A DNA stretch of 64,000 bases from Deltaproteobacteria bacterium. Lineage in GTDB: Bacteria > Myxococcota_A > Polyangia > Polyangiales > Polyangiaceae. Shown here in pieces: positions 25,392-34,014 of this stretch. Numbering within the stretch: the first letter of the stretch is position 1; the number at the start of each line of letters is the position of its first letter. The notes beneath the pieces are model-generated. The model worked only from the letters and a program-made list of their open reading frames with translations, did not search any database and was not told the DNA's origin. The stretch is from assembly GCA_016218915.1 (NCBI GenBank), contig JACRCQ010000022.1, forward strand, positions 124,001 to 188,000, written 5' to 3'. A program made the position numbers and the translations under genes.

Positions 25392-26687
25392 ATGATCCTG
25401 CGTGACCCTGTCCACGGCCTCATCGCGTTCGAGTCGGACGACGAGAGCATCATCGAGCGGCTGCTGGCCACGCGCGAGGTGCAGCGGCTCCGGCGGATCC
25501 GCCAGCTCGGATTCACGTCGCTCGCCTATCCGGGCGCAGAGCACACGCGCTTCGCCCACGCGGTCGGAACCGCGCACGTGATGAAGCGGCTGGCCTACCG
25601 GCTTCGCGACATCCACGAAGCCCTGCCGTTCTGGCACCGCTTGAGCTCCCAGCAGACGCGGGATGCGCTTGCTGCCGCGCTCCTGCACGACATCGGCCAT
25701 GGGCCGGCTTCGCACATGTTCGAGTCGGCCCTGCCCCTGAGCGTCCCCCACGAGGTGTGGACCGACCGCATCGTGCTCGACTCGAGCTCCGACGTGCACC
25801 GCGTTCTCGCGAGCGAGGATCCGGACATGCCTGCGCGCGTAGCTCGCCTGATCGCGGGACAGCACGAGCTGCCGTACCTGGCACGGGCAGTGGCTGGCAC
25901 GTTCGACGTGGACCGATGCGACTACCTGCTGCGCGATGCGCACGCGACGGGCGTTCGCTACGGCAACTTCGATCTCGAGTGGTTCCATCGAAGTCTGCGG
26001 TTCGCGCCCCTTGCGGCCGATGGATCGCCGCCGCCGCTGGCCATCGACGGCGCAAAAGGGCTGGCGGCCATCGAGTCGTTCGTGCTCGCCCGCCTGTTCA
26101 TGTTCCAGCAGGTCTACTTCCACAAGGCGACCCGATCAGCCGAGTGGATGGCGCGCATGGCCCTGTCGCGCGCCCTGCACTGCATGCGCGATAGCGTCAG
26201 GCTGCCGAACACGCCCGCTGCTTTCGTGGCCGCGGCCGAGGGGCGGGAGCCGACGCTGGGCGAGTACCTGGAGCTCGACGACGGCGTGCTGATGGGTACT
26301 CTGCACGCCTGGGAGTCTTCGCGCGACGACGTGCTCGCATCCATCTGCAAACGGCTGCGTGCGCGCGAGCTGTTCAAGTCGATCGAGCTGGTGGGCGAAG
26401 CCCAGTGCGAGCCCAAGGCCCGTGCGCGCGCCTGGGAGATCGCCCGCGACATCTCCCGCGAAGCCGGGCTGGATCCGGACACGCACGTGGGCCTCGACAT
26501 CGCGACCGACACGCCGTTCGACGACAGCAAGGACACGCTCGTGGTGGTGTATTCCCAGGGAGCTGCGCGAAAGCCCGGGGACGTCTCCTTCCTGCTGGGA
26601 CGTCTCAATGGCGAGTCCCTCACGCGCGTGCGTCTCATCGTGCCCGGCGAGATCCGAGACCGGATACAGCAGGCCATCGGTGCATGA
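25392..26687 (+). CDS. HD-domain phosphohydrolase (dGTPase/SAMHD1-like)
   Basis: 431 residues. The metal-binding pattern is H..HD..D: HTRFAHAVG, LLHDIGHGPASHMFE and later FDVDRCDYLLRDA, as in the dNTP triphosphohydrolase/SAMHD1-like YdhJ group. The N-terminal MILRDPVHGLIAFE is typical ('I.DPVHG'). These enzymes hydrolyse nucleotides (dNTPs or related). In the M/YdhJ branch the substrate is often unknown. The ATG at 25392 is preferred to 25377 because GGAG precedes it and the family begins at the I-x-DP motif. It overlaps the next gene by ATGA, starting a three-gene coupled operon. Confidence 0.85.
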   Translation: MILRDPVHGLIAFESDDESIIERLLATREVQRLRRIRQLGFTSLAYPGAEHTRFAHAVGTAHVMKRLAYRLRDIHEALPFWHRLSSQQTRDALAAALLHDIGHGPASHMFESALPLSVPHEVWTDRIVLDSSSDVHRVLASEDPDMPARVARLIAGQHELPYLARAVAGTFDVDRCDYLLRDAHATGVRYGNFDLEWFHRSLRFAPLAADGSPPPLAIDGAKGLAAIESFVLARLFMFQQVYFHKATRSAEWMARMALSRALHCMRDSVRLPNTPAAFVAAAEGREPTLGEYLELDDGVLMGTLHAWESSRDDVLASICKRLRARELFKSIELVGEAQCEPKARARAWEIARDISREAGLDPDTHVGLDIATDTPFDDSKDTLVVVYSQGAARKPGDVSFLLGRLNGESLTRVRLIVPGEIRDRIQQAIGA

Positions 26688-27322
26688 AACGCTCCTGCGC
26701 TCCCTTCGTCGCAATCCTGCTCGTGGGTGTGCTGCACGCAGCCCGCGCTGAGGCGCAATCCGGGTCCGGGGGTGGCGCGGCCGGACGCGTGGCCGGGGAT
26801 CTCGGGTTGCAGGCAGATCTGGGGTGTGCGCTGGCCGGGGGAGACACAGCGCTCTTTGCGCGCGCGACGGTCCGGTACCTGCAGACCGCGGGCATCTATG
26901 CGACCTATCTCGACGGATTGCGCGAGCGCCAGGGCCCGAGCTCGAGATCTGTATCCCTGGGGATCGAGCTGCGCCCCTTGTTCCTCCCGCGCTCCGGGCT
27001 GGATCTCGAACGAGGGCCCGCGTGGCTCGATCTGCTCGTGGACAGCATCTCCCTTCGCCTCGGTGCCGTCGTGTCCAGGCAGCCACACTACGAGCCGATC
27101 GCCCCGGGCCTCGAGGCTGGGCTCGGCATCGGCCTGCCTCTCACAAGATCGGCTTCCGGACCGTGGATCGACGCATCCGCTGCGATTCGCCTGTCAGATG
27201 CGCAGCTCGCGCATCGGGACGGCTTCGAGCTCGACCGAGCGACCGTCTTCACGCTCACGCTCGGCTGGCAGGGAATCGTCGGCGCACACGTGGTGGACGC
27301 CGGGGATCGCATGCGACGATGA
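26684..27322 (+). CDS. Exported hypothetical protein
   Basis: 212 residues with a signal peptide (ILLVGVLHAARAEA). The mature part is a Gly-rich, alternating-hydrophobic sequence (FARATVRYLQTAGIYATYL; VSLGIELRPLFLP; DSISLRLGAVVS) that looks like a small outer-membrane barrel, ending in FTLTLGWQGIVGAHVVDAG. No family is recognised. It overlaps both neighbours by four bases (ATGA), between an HD hydrolase and a glycerate kinase. The tight coupling may reflect operon compaction rather than a shared pathway. Confidence 0.65.
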   Translation: MKRSCAPFVAILLVGVLHAARAEAQSGSGGGAAGRVAGDLGLQADLGCALAGGDTALFARATVRYLQTAGIYATYLDGLRERQGPSSRSVSLGIELRPLFLPRSGLDLERGPAWLDLLVDSISLRLGAVVSRQPHYEPIAPGLEAGLGIGLPLTRSASGPWIDASAAIRLSDAQLAHRDGFELDRATVFTLTLGWQGIVGAHVVDAGDRMRR

Positions 27323-28566
27323 ACCAGGCCCTGCTTCGCTCCACGCTGTGCAGAGCGCACGCACGTGCGATCGAATCGATGCGATTCGACGCTCGGACCG
27401 CGGACTTCGTTCGGCGCAGCGTGCAAGGGGATCGGATCACGCTGATCGCAGCGGGCAAGGGCGCAACAGCGATGGCGGACGGAGCGCTGCAGGTGCTGGG
27501 TGACCGCGCGCGCGCCGGGCTCGTGGTGTGCCCGGACCCAGGTCCGGAACGACCTCTGCCTGCGCGCATTCGAGTGCTTCACGCTCCCCACCCCGTGCCG
27601 GATCTGCGATCCGTGCTCGCGGCAGAAGCGTGTCTGGCGCTGGCAGCGAGCACGCCCGCCGAGGACACGCTCCTGGTGTTGATCTCCGGCGGTGCGTCGT
27701 CGCTTCTGTGCGCGCCGCCCGCTGGAATGGCTCTGGCGGAGAAGATGGACGTCGTCGCGGCGCTGCTGCGCTCCGGTGCGAGCATCCGCGAGGTGAACAC
27801 GGTCCGCAGGCATCTCAGCCGGGTCAAGGGGGGACGGCTCGCGCAGGCGAGCGCGGCGACGGTGGTGTGCGCGATCGCGAGCGACGTCGTGCAGGGCGAA
27901 TGCCACGACGTGGGCTCAGGCCCGGCGTGCGCGGATCCCACCTCGATCGAGCAGGCGCATGAAGTCCTGGTGCGTGCGCTGGGAGATGGACGCGCCTCGA
28001 GGCTGCTGCCGTGGATGACCGAGGGCCTTTCGCCGGAGAGCGCGGATTCGCAGCGGATTCGCGCGCAGATCCTGGTGGATCCGCAAGCGCTGGGCGCCGA
28101 GGTCGCGAGCCTCGTTCGCGAGGAGGGAATCGCCGCGACGACCGAGGTGGTCGAGCACTGCACCGTCGAGGAGCTGGCGCGTCGCCTGGTGGAGCTGTCG
28201 CGGACGCTGGAGCCAGGCAGCGCGCAGGTGATCACCTGTGAGCCGGTGATTCGCCTGGTCGAAGGAGCAGGACGCGGCGGACGCGCAGGGTGGGTCGCGC
28301 TGCGCGTGGCGCTGGATCCGGCACTTGGTGAGGACGCGGCAGTGCTGTGCGGAGCCTCGGATGGCACAGACGGCACGTCGGGGAGCGCTGGCGCATGTGT
28401 GTCGCGCGACGTGATCGAAGGTCGCGATCGGGAAGCGCTGCAGCGGGCGCTCGACGCGTGCAGCGATGCGCAGGCTCACGCCGATCTGGGAACGCGCATC
28501 GAAGGCGGCGCAACGGGGCTCAACCTGTGCGACGTGTACGTCTGCGCGAGAGCGCAGCCCGCCTGA
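27319..28566 (+). CDS. Glycerate 2-kinase (MOFRL family)
   Basis: 415 residues of the GckA/TtuD-type glycerate kinase family. An N-terminal Rossmann-like lobe (DRITLIAAGKGATAMADGAL; VLISGGASSLLCAPP, the nucleotide-binding glycines; LLRSGASIREVNTVRRHLS) is followed by a C-terminal MOFRL domain with the signature GASDGTDGTSGSAGA. It phosphorylates D-glycerate, feeding glyoxylate or serine-derived carbon into glycolysis. The ATG overlaps the previous stop. It ends 19 bases from the opposing gene's end. The family is clear; whether the product is 2- or 3-phosphoglycerate follows the family (2-) and was not shown here. Confidence 0.9.
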   Translation: MNQALLRSTLCRAHARAIESMRFDARTADFVRRSVQGDRITLIAAGKGATAMADGALQVLGDRARAGLVVCPDPGPERPLPARIRVLHAPHPVPDLRSVLAAEACLALAASTPAEDTLLVLISGGASSLLCAPPAGMALAEKMDVVAALLRSGASIREVNTVRRHLSRVKGGRLAQASAATVVCAIASDVVQGECHDVGSGPACADPTSIEQAHEVLVRALGDGRASRLLPWMTEGLSPESADSQRIRAQILVDPQALGAEVASLVREEGIAATTEVVEHCTVEELARRLVELSRTLEPGSAQVITCEPVIRLVEGAGRGGRAGWVALRVALDPALGEDAAVLCGASDGTDGTSGSAGACVSRDVIEGRDREALQRALDACSDAQAHADLGTRIEGGATGLNLCDVYVCARAQPA

Positions 28567-28585
28567 CAGACGATTGCAGGGGAAA

Positions 28586-29581
28586 TCAGGGGGCGTCGGG
28601 ATCGCCGAGAGCGCGTCGCACGGCGACCGCGATCGCGCAGCTGTTGGCCTGGCGGCGGACGGCGAGCGTGGTCTTGGGGTCAGCGCTCGGGCCGGTGACC
28701 TGCGCAGCAGCGTCGGTGCGCAGACGCAGGATCAGCTTGTCGCGGGGGATGTCGTAGACGAACACGCGGGCTGGATGCGGTGCGGCTTGAAGGGATTCCA
28801 TGGGGCCGCCAGCATCGGGGACCGAGGCGGGATCAGCTGCGGGCTCGTCGAGCACGAGCATGAAGTACTGGCCGCGCACGAGCAGATCGATGGCGAGCGG
28901 GACGTCTTCCTTGATGGTCGCATCCAGATCGTGCTCGAGCAGCCGGATGCGCATGTCGTCGGAAGCTTCGCGGACGTCCTTGATCCAGTCTTCGCTGAGC
29001 ACGCGTGCGCCGCGGTAGAACACGCGCAGGTTGAACGGCTGCGCTGGCACGGTGCAGTGGTTGGTCTCGTTGCAGTGCTGTCCGGCCGGGCAGTCGTGGT
29101 TGAACTTGCACTCGGGGCCGGCCCAGGGGTCGCGGTTGTCGCCGCGGAAGAGGCAGGATGTGAAGGCATCTCGCAGGGAGACCTGGGATTCGCGGCGGAT
29201 GCTCTTGACGTCGGCGGCGTCGCTCAGCCGCAGGCGCAGGTAGATGCCGGGCTTGGAGCGGAAGGGGGCTTCCGTGGCTTCCGGGGCGACGAGGTCGCCT
29301 GGGAAGCTGCCGGAGGCGTCGACGATCCAGCGTTCGATTCTGTCTCGCAGGGGCAGGAAGCGCTGGTTGAGCTGAGCGGCTGCGTCGCGTTGGCGAGCGA
29401 GCAGGGCATTGCGGGCCTGGTCGAGCTTCTCCTGGGTGTACTTCCAGTAGATGATGGCCCAGACGGCGAGGATGATGCCGACCCAGAGCCAGAGACGAGG
29501 GGGGATGTTCGGGAAGCCGAGCCTACGCTGCCGCCCTTCTGCCACTGCCGAAAGACCTCGGGTGCGCTTCTCTGCGTCCAT
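28586..29581 (-). CDS. Single-pass membrane protein beside the TolQ/TolR cassette
   Basis: 331 residues. A basic cytoplasmic N-terminus precedes one transmembrane helix (about 30-46, LWLWVGIILAVWAIIYW). A coiled-coil stalk follows (50-85), then a periplasmic domain with a four-cysteine cluster (CKFNHDCPAGQHCNETNHC, about 158-176) and long beta/alpha stretches. It lies 64 bases downstream of an ExbD/TolR gene with a hairpin between, so it may be a separate transcript or a read-through partner. The anchor-stalk-periplasmic layout suits a link between an inner-membrane motor and the envelope, but no family is recognised. Confidence 0.65.
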   Translation of the reverse strand: MDAEKRTRGLSAVAEGRQRRLGFPNIPPRLWLWVGIILAVWAIIYWKYTQEKLDQARNALLARQRDAAAQLNQRFLPLRDRIERWIVDASGSFPGDLVAPEATEAPFRSKPGIYLRLRLSDAADVKSIRRESQVSLRDAFTSCLFRGDNRDPWAGPECKFNHDCPAGQHCNETNHCTVPAQPFNLRVFYRGARVLSEDWIKDVREASDDMRIRLLEHDLDATIKEDVPLAIDLLVRGQYFMLVLDEPAADPASVPDAGGPMESLQAAPHPARVFVYDIPRDKLILRLRTDAAAQVTGPSADPKTTLAVRRQANSCAIAVAVRRALGDPDAP

Positions 29582-29609
29582 TCAAGTCCTGAGGTGATGA
29601 AGGGTGGGG

Positions 29610-29633
29610 GGGGCTGCTCGAAGGGGCAGCCCC
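29610..29633 (-). terminator. Hairpin terminator after the minus-strand TolQ/TolR genes
   Basis: GGGGCTGC (29610-29617) and GCAGCCCC (29626-29633) form a perfect eight-base stem with an eight-base loop, 12 bases downstream of the ExbD-family stop at 29646. Read on the minus strand it would end the exbB-exbD-exbD message, with partial read-through into the next gene. Confidence 0.55.
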
Positions 29634-29645
29634 TGGGGTCGCGGG

Positions 29646-30245
29646 TCAGTGGTGAGCGCCACCCGGGGGACCCTTATCGGTCTTCGGGATCTGGCCGCAC
29701 ATGAAGCTGACGTTGGGATAGCCAGCGAAGGCGGCGGTCTGGAAGACGCTTTTGACGACGAGAGCTGGGACGCGCTTGTCGACTTGGAGGACGACGACGC
29801 CGGGGAACTGCTTGCCCGGGTTGAGCTGCTTCCACAGCTCGCGCTTGTTCTTGAGCACGTTGTGGAGCTCGTCGATCTTCATGAGGCGTCCTGCCTCTTC
29901 GATCGCGCGGGTGGAGCCAGCGTTGGTGCCGTCGACGAGGATCTGGGTGCCCGTGATGGCGACCATGGGGGCATCGACCATGTCGACGGTGTTTTCGGCG
30001 CTGGGCAGCTTGGTGTTCTTGTCGAGAGGGACTTCGCCGGAGGCGGAGAAGGACATCAGGAGGAACACGACGACGACGATGAGGAAGTCGATGAAGGAGG
30101 TGAGGTTGAGGGAGGCGTTGACGCCTTTGCCTCCACCGCCCTGCACGCGTTTCTGGACGAACTTGAGGGGCACGTGATGCATCAACCGGCGTCCCGGTTG
30201 CTTGATCATCTCGTGCTCGAAGTGCCGGTGAGGTTTGGCAGACAT
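29646..30245 (-). CDS. ExbD/TolR-family stator protein (cassette A, second copy)
   Basis: 199 residues with a long basic, His-rich cytoplasmic N-terminus. One transmembrane helix (about 47-67) carries the proton-relay aspartate (LTSFIDFLIVVVVFLL), and a periplasmic domain of about 130 residues follows. ExbD/TolR proteins dimerise inside an ExbB/TolQ pentamer and convert proton motive force into envelope work. The retained Asp argues for an active stator. It is third in the minus-strand cassette, 12 bases after its paralogue. The tail is Gly/Pro/His-rich (PPGGAHH). Confidence 0.88.
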   Translation of the reverse strand: MSAKPHRHFEHEMIKQPGRRLMHHVPLKFVQKRVQGGGGKGVNASLNLTSFIDFLIVVVVFLLMSFSASGEVPLDKNTKLPSAENTVDMVDAPMVAITGTQILVDGTNAGSTRAIEEAGRLMKIDELHNVLKNKRELWKQLNPGKQFPGVVVLQVDKRVPALVVKSVFQTAAFAGYPNVSFMCGQIPKTDKGPPGGAHH

Positions 30246-30257
30246 CGGCTTACCTCC

Positions 30258-30818
30258 CTAGCGGGCCGAGAAGGTCACGTTGAAAGACGTCCAGTCGGCG
30301 CCTTTGTACGTACGTTTCGGCTGGTAGATGGCATCGATCACGGCGATCAAGTCGCTGAACGGGGCGCGGTTGTCGACCGAGATGATGGCCTGGTCCTGCT
30401 TGGGATCGTTGTCGTTCTTGTGGCTGCCGTAGGTGGTCCACTCTTCCTGGATCTTCTTGGCGAGATCGGGGTAGCGGACCTGCTTATCGGAGCCTTCGCC
30501 GACTTCGACGGGTTGCTTCTTGACTTCGGAGGTATTGTGGACGGTCGCGCCCGACTTCCAGATGAGGACGAACTTGTCGTCTTGCTTCATCTCGACGGTG
30601 AGCATTTTTTCGGGTTCGACCTTCTCGGGCTCCTGGTCAGGACGGGGCGGGCTGGGCACCTGCGCGTTGGCGTTGATGCGCGACATGTGCGACCAGACCG
30701 CGGTGATGAGCAAAAAGCTGATGCAGCAGATGAAGAGGTCGATCATCGGAATCAGGTTGATTTCCGAGTCGAGCGTTCTTCTACCGCCTTTGGGACCTTC
30801 AACGCTTACGCCACCCAT
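30258..30818 (-). CDS. ExbD/TolR-family stator protein (cassette A, first copy)
   Basis: 186 residues. The short N-terminus leads to a transmembrane helix (about 20-42) with the conserved Asp in INLIPMIDLFICCISFLL, followed by a Pro/Glu-rich linker (PPRPDQEPEKVEPEK) and a periplasmic alpha/beta domain ending in VIDAIYQPKR. It pairs with the TolQ-type gene 75 bases upstream and with the second ExbD gene. One TolQ plus two different TolR subunits is the composition of the gliding-motor stator AglRQS of Myxococcus, so a heterodimeric stator is a reasonable inference. Confidence 0.9.
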   Translation of the reverse strand: MGGVSVEGPKGGRRTLDSEINLIPMIDLFICCISFLLITAVWSHMSRINANAQVPSPPRPDQEPEKVEPEKMLTVEMKQDDKFVLIWKSGATVHNTSEVKKQPVEVGEGSDKQVRYPDLAKKIQEEWTTYGSHKNDNDPKQDQAIISVDNRAPFSDLIAVIDAIYQPKRTYKGADWTSFNVTFSAR

Positions 30819-30892
30819 GTGAGTCTCCTTGGAGTTGGCGACCGCCGGGACAACGCCATCGATTCAGACAGCGCGCACCCCAGTCAAGTTCC

Positions 30893-31549
30893 TCAGGACT
30901 GCACGCCCTGGAGGTTGACCTTCTGGCGGTTGGCAATCACGAGGTTCAGCACCTGGACGGAGGCTTCATTGATGTCGTCTTCGAGCTGCTGCGTCTTGCC
31001 GTTGAGCAAGGCGTAGCCGATGAGTGCCGTCAGGGCGACGATGAGGCCGAAGGCCGTGCAGTTCATGGCTTCGGAGATACCTTCAGCAAGGATTCGGGCT
31101 TTCTGGCTGGGGTCGACGGACTCGCCACCGACGGCGCCGAAGGACTTGATGAGGCCGGTGATGGTTCCGAGAAGGCCGGAGAGCATCGCGAGGTTGGCGA
31201 GCAGCGCCAGGTAGCCGGTGCGCGTTGCGATCTTGGGGATCTCACGCAGGGCGGCTTCGTCCATCGAGGCTTGAACTTCCTCATCTGGGCGATTGACCTT
31301 GACGAGACCGGCCTGGACGATGCGGGCGAGCGGTGCGTTGGCGGCGGAGCACATCTTGATCGCCTTGGCAACGTCGCCAGCCAGGATGCACTTCTGCATC
31401 GACGCCAGGAACATGTTCTTGTTGATGGAAGACTGGGAGTACAGGACGATCGCGCGTTCGACGATCACCCCGATGGTAACGATCGACCAGAACACGATCG
31501 GATACATACCCCAGCCACCATCATTGAAGTGCTTCCAGAGACCGCTCAT
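30893..31549 (-). CDS. MotA/TolQ/ExbB-family proton channel protein (cassette A)
   Basis: 218 residues, three transmembrane helices: about 14-36 (MYPIVFWSIVTIGVIVERAI), then 115-138 and 158-180, the latter two with the family's small-residue packing motifs (LALLANLAMLSGLLGTITGL; MNCTAFGLIVALTALIGYAL). A cytoplasmic loop lies between the first and second. It forms the pentameric channel around ExbD/TolR. It is first in the minus-strand cassette, with an AGGAGG-type ribosome-binding site and a divergent promoter region shared with the second TolQ cassette. Confidence 0.92.
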   Translation of the reverse strand: MSGLWKHFNDGGWGMYPIVFWSIVTIGVIVERAIVLYSQSSINKNMFLASMQKCILAGDVAKAIKMCSAANAPLARIVQAGLVKVNRPDEEVQASMDEAALREIPKIATRTGYLALLANLAMLSGLLGTITGLIKSFGAVGGESVDPSQKARILAEGISEAMNCTAFGLIVALTALIGYALLNGKTQQLEDDINEASVQVLNLVIANRQKVNLQGVQS

Positions 31550-32048
31550 CTGATCTTCCTCCTCGGTACACTTGCATCATCGACCGCACCGCCAGGCGCT
31601 GCACGGCCGGACCGCACCAATGTCTCTCGGACAATGCCTCGTCGACCCGTCCCTCTTCCATCAGTGTCGACCCGAGCTGACAAGATGCGAGTCGTGGAAG
31701 CGGTACGGAGTCGGACGAGAGCAACCAGCAATGTCTCGCATAATGGTCGGGCGGCGCTTGGCTCGTCAAGGAGTATCAGGCAGAAGCGGCGATCTTCGCG
31801 TGACGGCAAAAACTTTCAGTAAGCGGGAGGGGTTACGAGCGCTCAGCGAGCGCGGCAGGCCTCGGACGCCCCCGTGAAATGCCTTGGAAGAGGTGACCTG
31901 TCGAGTCCTGTTCGCATGCGCTTGCGTTGTCCGATGACAGCCGTCTATAGTGCCCGACGCTGTTCCTCGACACGCGTAAGCGGAGTACACGCCCTCCGGC
32001 GCTTGTCCTTGAGCACATTGCAGATACGAGAAGAAAGGAGCCTTGAGG
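31550..32048. other. Divergent control region between two TolQ/TolR cassettes
   Basis: About 500 bases with no gene I can support. It must hold promoters for both directions. One good plus-strand promoter is listed separately. The leftward promoter was not identified with confidence. The open frames here lack ribosome-binding sites and coding character. Confidence 0.5.
31922..31951 (+). promoter_or_regulatory. Sigma-70-type promoter for the plus-strand TolQ operon
   Basis: TTGCGT (31922-31927), an 18-base spacer and TATAGT (31946-31951). It lies 97 bases upstream of the tolQ-like start, leaving a leader of about 90 bases that ends in AAGGAG. Confidence 0.5.
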
Positions 32049-32744
32049 ATGCGTCTTCTGCTGTTGGTGGCTGCTACGCAGGCGCAGTCGGGTGGCGGTG
32101 GCGAAACCGGATTCATGGCGGCGTTCAAGGACAGCCCCTACTTCCTGATCATCAACATGATCGTCTCCGTCGTCGTCGTTACGATCATCGTCGAACGCGC
32201 CTTGTTCCAGCTGACCAAGTACCGCGTGAACTCCAAGGAGTTCTTCGCCCAGATCAAGAAGCTCGTGGCTGCCCACAATATCGATCGCGCCATCAAGCTC
32301 TGTGAGGCGTCCGACTACCCGATCTTGCAGCTCGTCAAGGCGGGGCTCACGCACGCCAACAAGAGCAGCGACGAGATCGACGCAGCCCTCAGCGAGCGCT
32401 ACGGCGAGCTTCGACCTGCCATCGACAAGCGCATCGGCTCGCTCTGGTCGCTGGCCAACATCGCTACCCTCGTCGGTCTGCTCGGCACCGTCGTCGGTCT
32501 GATCCACACCTTCGGCGCCGTCGCTGCGCAAGGCCTCTCCCAGGCCGACAAGCAGCGCATCCTCGCCAACGGTATCGCCGAAGCCATGTACAACACGGCC
32601 GCCGGTCTCGGCATCGCCGTGACGTGCATGATCGCGCACTTGTTCCTGAGCCAGCGCGCGAAGAAGCTGCAGGCCGACCTCGAGTCCACGATGGAAAAGG
32701 TCTTCAACCTGCTCGCGATCACGAACAAGCCCACCGGCTACTGA
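32049..32744 (+). CDS. MotA/TolQ/ExbB-family proton channel protein (cassette B)
   Basis: 231 residues. A short N-terminal segment (MRLLLLVAATQAQSGGGGE) looks like a cleavable or re-entrant signal. Three TolQ helices follow at about 30-50 (YFLIINMIVSVVVVTIIVER), 128-150 (LWSLANIATLVGLLGTVVGL) and 172-194 (MYNTAAGLGIAVTCMIAHLF). The family core is intact. The start is set at the ATG eight bases after AAGGAG; the TTG two codons earlier is rejected. It is first of four co-directional genes (two ExbD-type and a pyrophosphatase-like protein), 21 bases before the next. Confidence 0.92.
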   Translation: MRLLLLVAATQAQSGGGGETGFMAAFKDSPYFLIINMIVSVVVVTIIVERALFQLTKYRVNSKEFFAQIKKLVAAHNIDRAIKLCEASDYPILQLVKAGLTHANKSSDEIDAALSERYGELRPAIDKRIGSLWSLANIATLVGLLGTVVGLIHTFGAVAAQGLSQADKQRILANGIAEAMYNTAAGLGIAVTCMIAHLFLSQRAKKLQADLESTMEKVFNLLAITNKPTGY

Positions 32745-32765
32745 TCGCGCCGCGAGGACTTCTCC

Positions 32766-33353
32766 ATGGCCGAGCAAAAAGCCGAAGCCAAGCTCAGCGC
32801 CGGACAGCGATCGAAGATCCGTCGTCTCGCTGCACCGCAGGAGTTGAGCGCCGATGACGAGGCTGGGGAACTCAACATCGTTCCGTTCCTCGACATGGTC
32901 GTCAACATCCTCATGTTCGTGCTGGCTACCGTCGCGGTCACCTTCACCGCCACGATCGAAACCACGCCCCCCTCCTCAGGCGGCGGCAAGGTTCGCATCG
33001 AACGCGCGGACAAGGCGCTCAACCTCACCGTCATCGTCACCAACGATGGCGTCGCCCTCAAGGCTGCGGGTGGCAACATCTCCACTGGCTGCGATGGTGT
33101 CGGCCCTGGCATCACCTTCCCCACCAAGAACAAGGGGCCGGACGGCGAGCCGGTGCTCGACGCCGATGCGATCACCGAGTGCGTTCGCAAGCTCAAGGAC
33201 TCCTCGCCTGACTTCAAGGAGGAGACCCAGATTCGAATCACCGCGAGCAACAACATCAGCTATCGCAAGGTGATCGAGTGCATCGACGCGGTCCGCAAGG
33301 ACAAGAACGGCAACGACATGTTCCCGGACGTCCTGTTCGGAGTTCCACGCTGA
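32766..33353 (+). CDS. ExbD/TolR-family stator protein (cassette B, first copy)
   Basis: 195 residues with a charged N-terminal segment of about 35 residues. The transmembrane helix (about 42-62) carries the aspartate in LNIVPFLDMVVNILMFVL, and a Pro/Ser linker and a periplasmic domain follow (NLTVIVTNDGVAL; IRITASNNISYRKVIECIDA, as in TolR 'R.D....Y..v...m'). Two cysteines in the periplasmic part could form a disulfide. It sits between the TolQ-type gene and a second ExbD gene, with 21- and 15-base gaps. Confidence 0.9.
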   Translation: MAEQKAEAKLSAGQRSKIRRLAAPQELSADDEAGELNIVPFLDMVVNILMFVLATVAVTFTATIETTPPSSGGGKVRIERADKALNLTVIVTNDGVALKAAGGNISTGCDGVGPGITFPTKNKGPDGEPVLDADAITECVRKLKDSSPDFKEETQIRITASNNISYRKVIECIDAVRKDKNGNDMFPDVLFGVPR

Positions 33354-33368
33354 TCGGAGGACCCAGGG

Positions 33369-33974
33369 ATGCCCCCGGACCCCAAAGCACCGCACGTCGC
33401 CAGCATCGCGCAGTTCAAAGCCGCGCTTCGCAAGGCCAAGCGTAAGAACGAGCACGAGCCGGAGATCAACTTCCTCAACATCACGGCCATGCTCGACATG
33501 ATGACGATCATCCTGGTCTTCCTCCTCAAGACCATGGCTTCGTCGAGCGGCGCCATCCCCCAGTCCAAGGACCTCGCTCTGCCTGCCTCCGTCCTGCAGA
33601 CCGAGCCCCACCAGGAAGGCGTCGCTGTCGTCATCACCAAGTCCCAAATCCTCGTCGGCGACGATCCCAACCCTGTCGTCGTGCTCCCCACGCGCGAGTC
33701 GCTCGCCCAGTCCGGGCTCGACGCCAAGTACAAGAAGGCGGGCATCAACGACCTGCACATCGTCCCGCTCGCCAATGCCCTGCTGTCCGTGCGCGAGCTC
33801 GACAAGCAGATCCGTATGGCCAAGGGGCTCGACCCCAACTCCTCCGAGGCGATCGTGATCGTCGACGAAACGACGCCGTACCGCCTGCTCATGGAGGTTC
33901 TGTTCACGCTCGGCCAGAGCAGCTTCGGCAAGTACCACCTGATGGTGCTGTCGAGCAAGAAGCCCAAGACCTGA
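33369..33974 (+). CDS. ExbD/TolR-family stator protein (cassette B, second copy)
   Basis: 201 residues. A basic N-terminus (FKAALRKAKRKNEHEPEINF) precedes a transmembrane helix with the proton-relay Asp (NITAMLDMMTIILVFLLK), then a periplasmic domain with a typical C-terminal block (AIVIVDETTPYRLLMEVLFT). As in cassette A, one TolQ is accompanied by two unlike TolR proteins. It is followed 40 bases later by the pyrophosphatase-like gene on the same strand with no terminator between. Confidence 0.9.
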   Translation: MPPDPKAPHVASIAQFKAALRKAKRKNEHEPEINFLNITAMLDMMTIILVFLLKTMASSSGAIPQSKDLALPASVLQTEPHQEGVAVVITKSQILVGDDPNPVVVLPTRESLAQSGLDAKYKKAGINDLHIVPLANALLSVRELDKQIRMAKGLDPNSSEAIVIVDETTPYRLLMEVLFTLGQSSFGKYHLMVLSSKKPKT

Positions 33975-34014
33975 ACCGAGCAGCCACGCTGCTCTTGCCC
34001 TGCACAACAAGCCC

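Noticed and set aside
32043..32048. TTG as the start of the cassette B TolQ-type gene.
   Set aside because: The ATG six bases later is better spaced from AAGGAG.
31550..32048. Small open frames between the two TolQ cassettes.
   Set aside because: They have no ribosome-binding sites, overlap each other on both strands and cover the predicted promoter.
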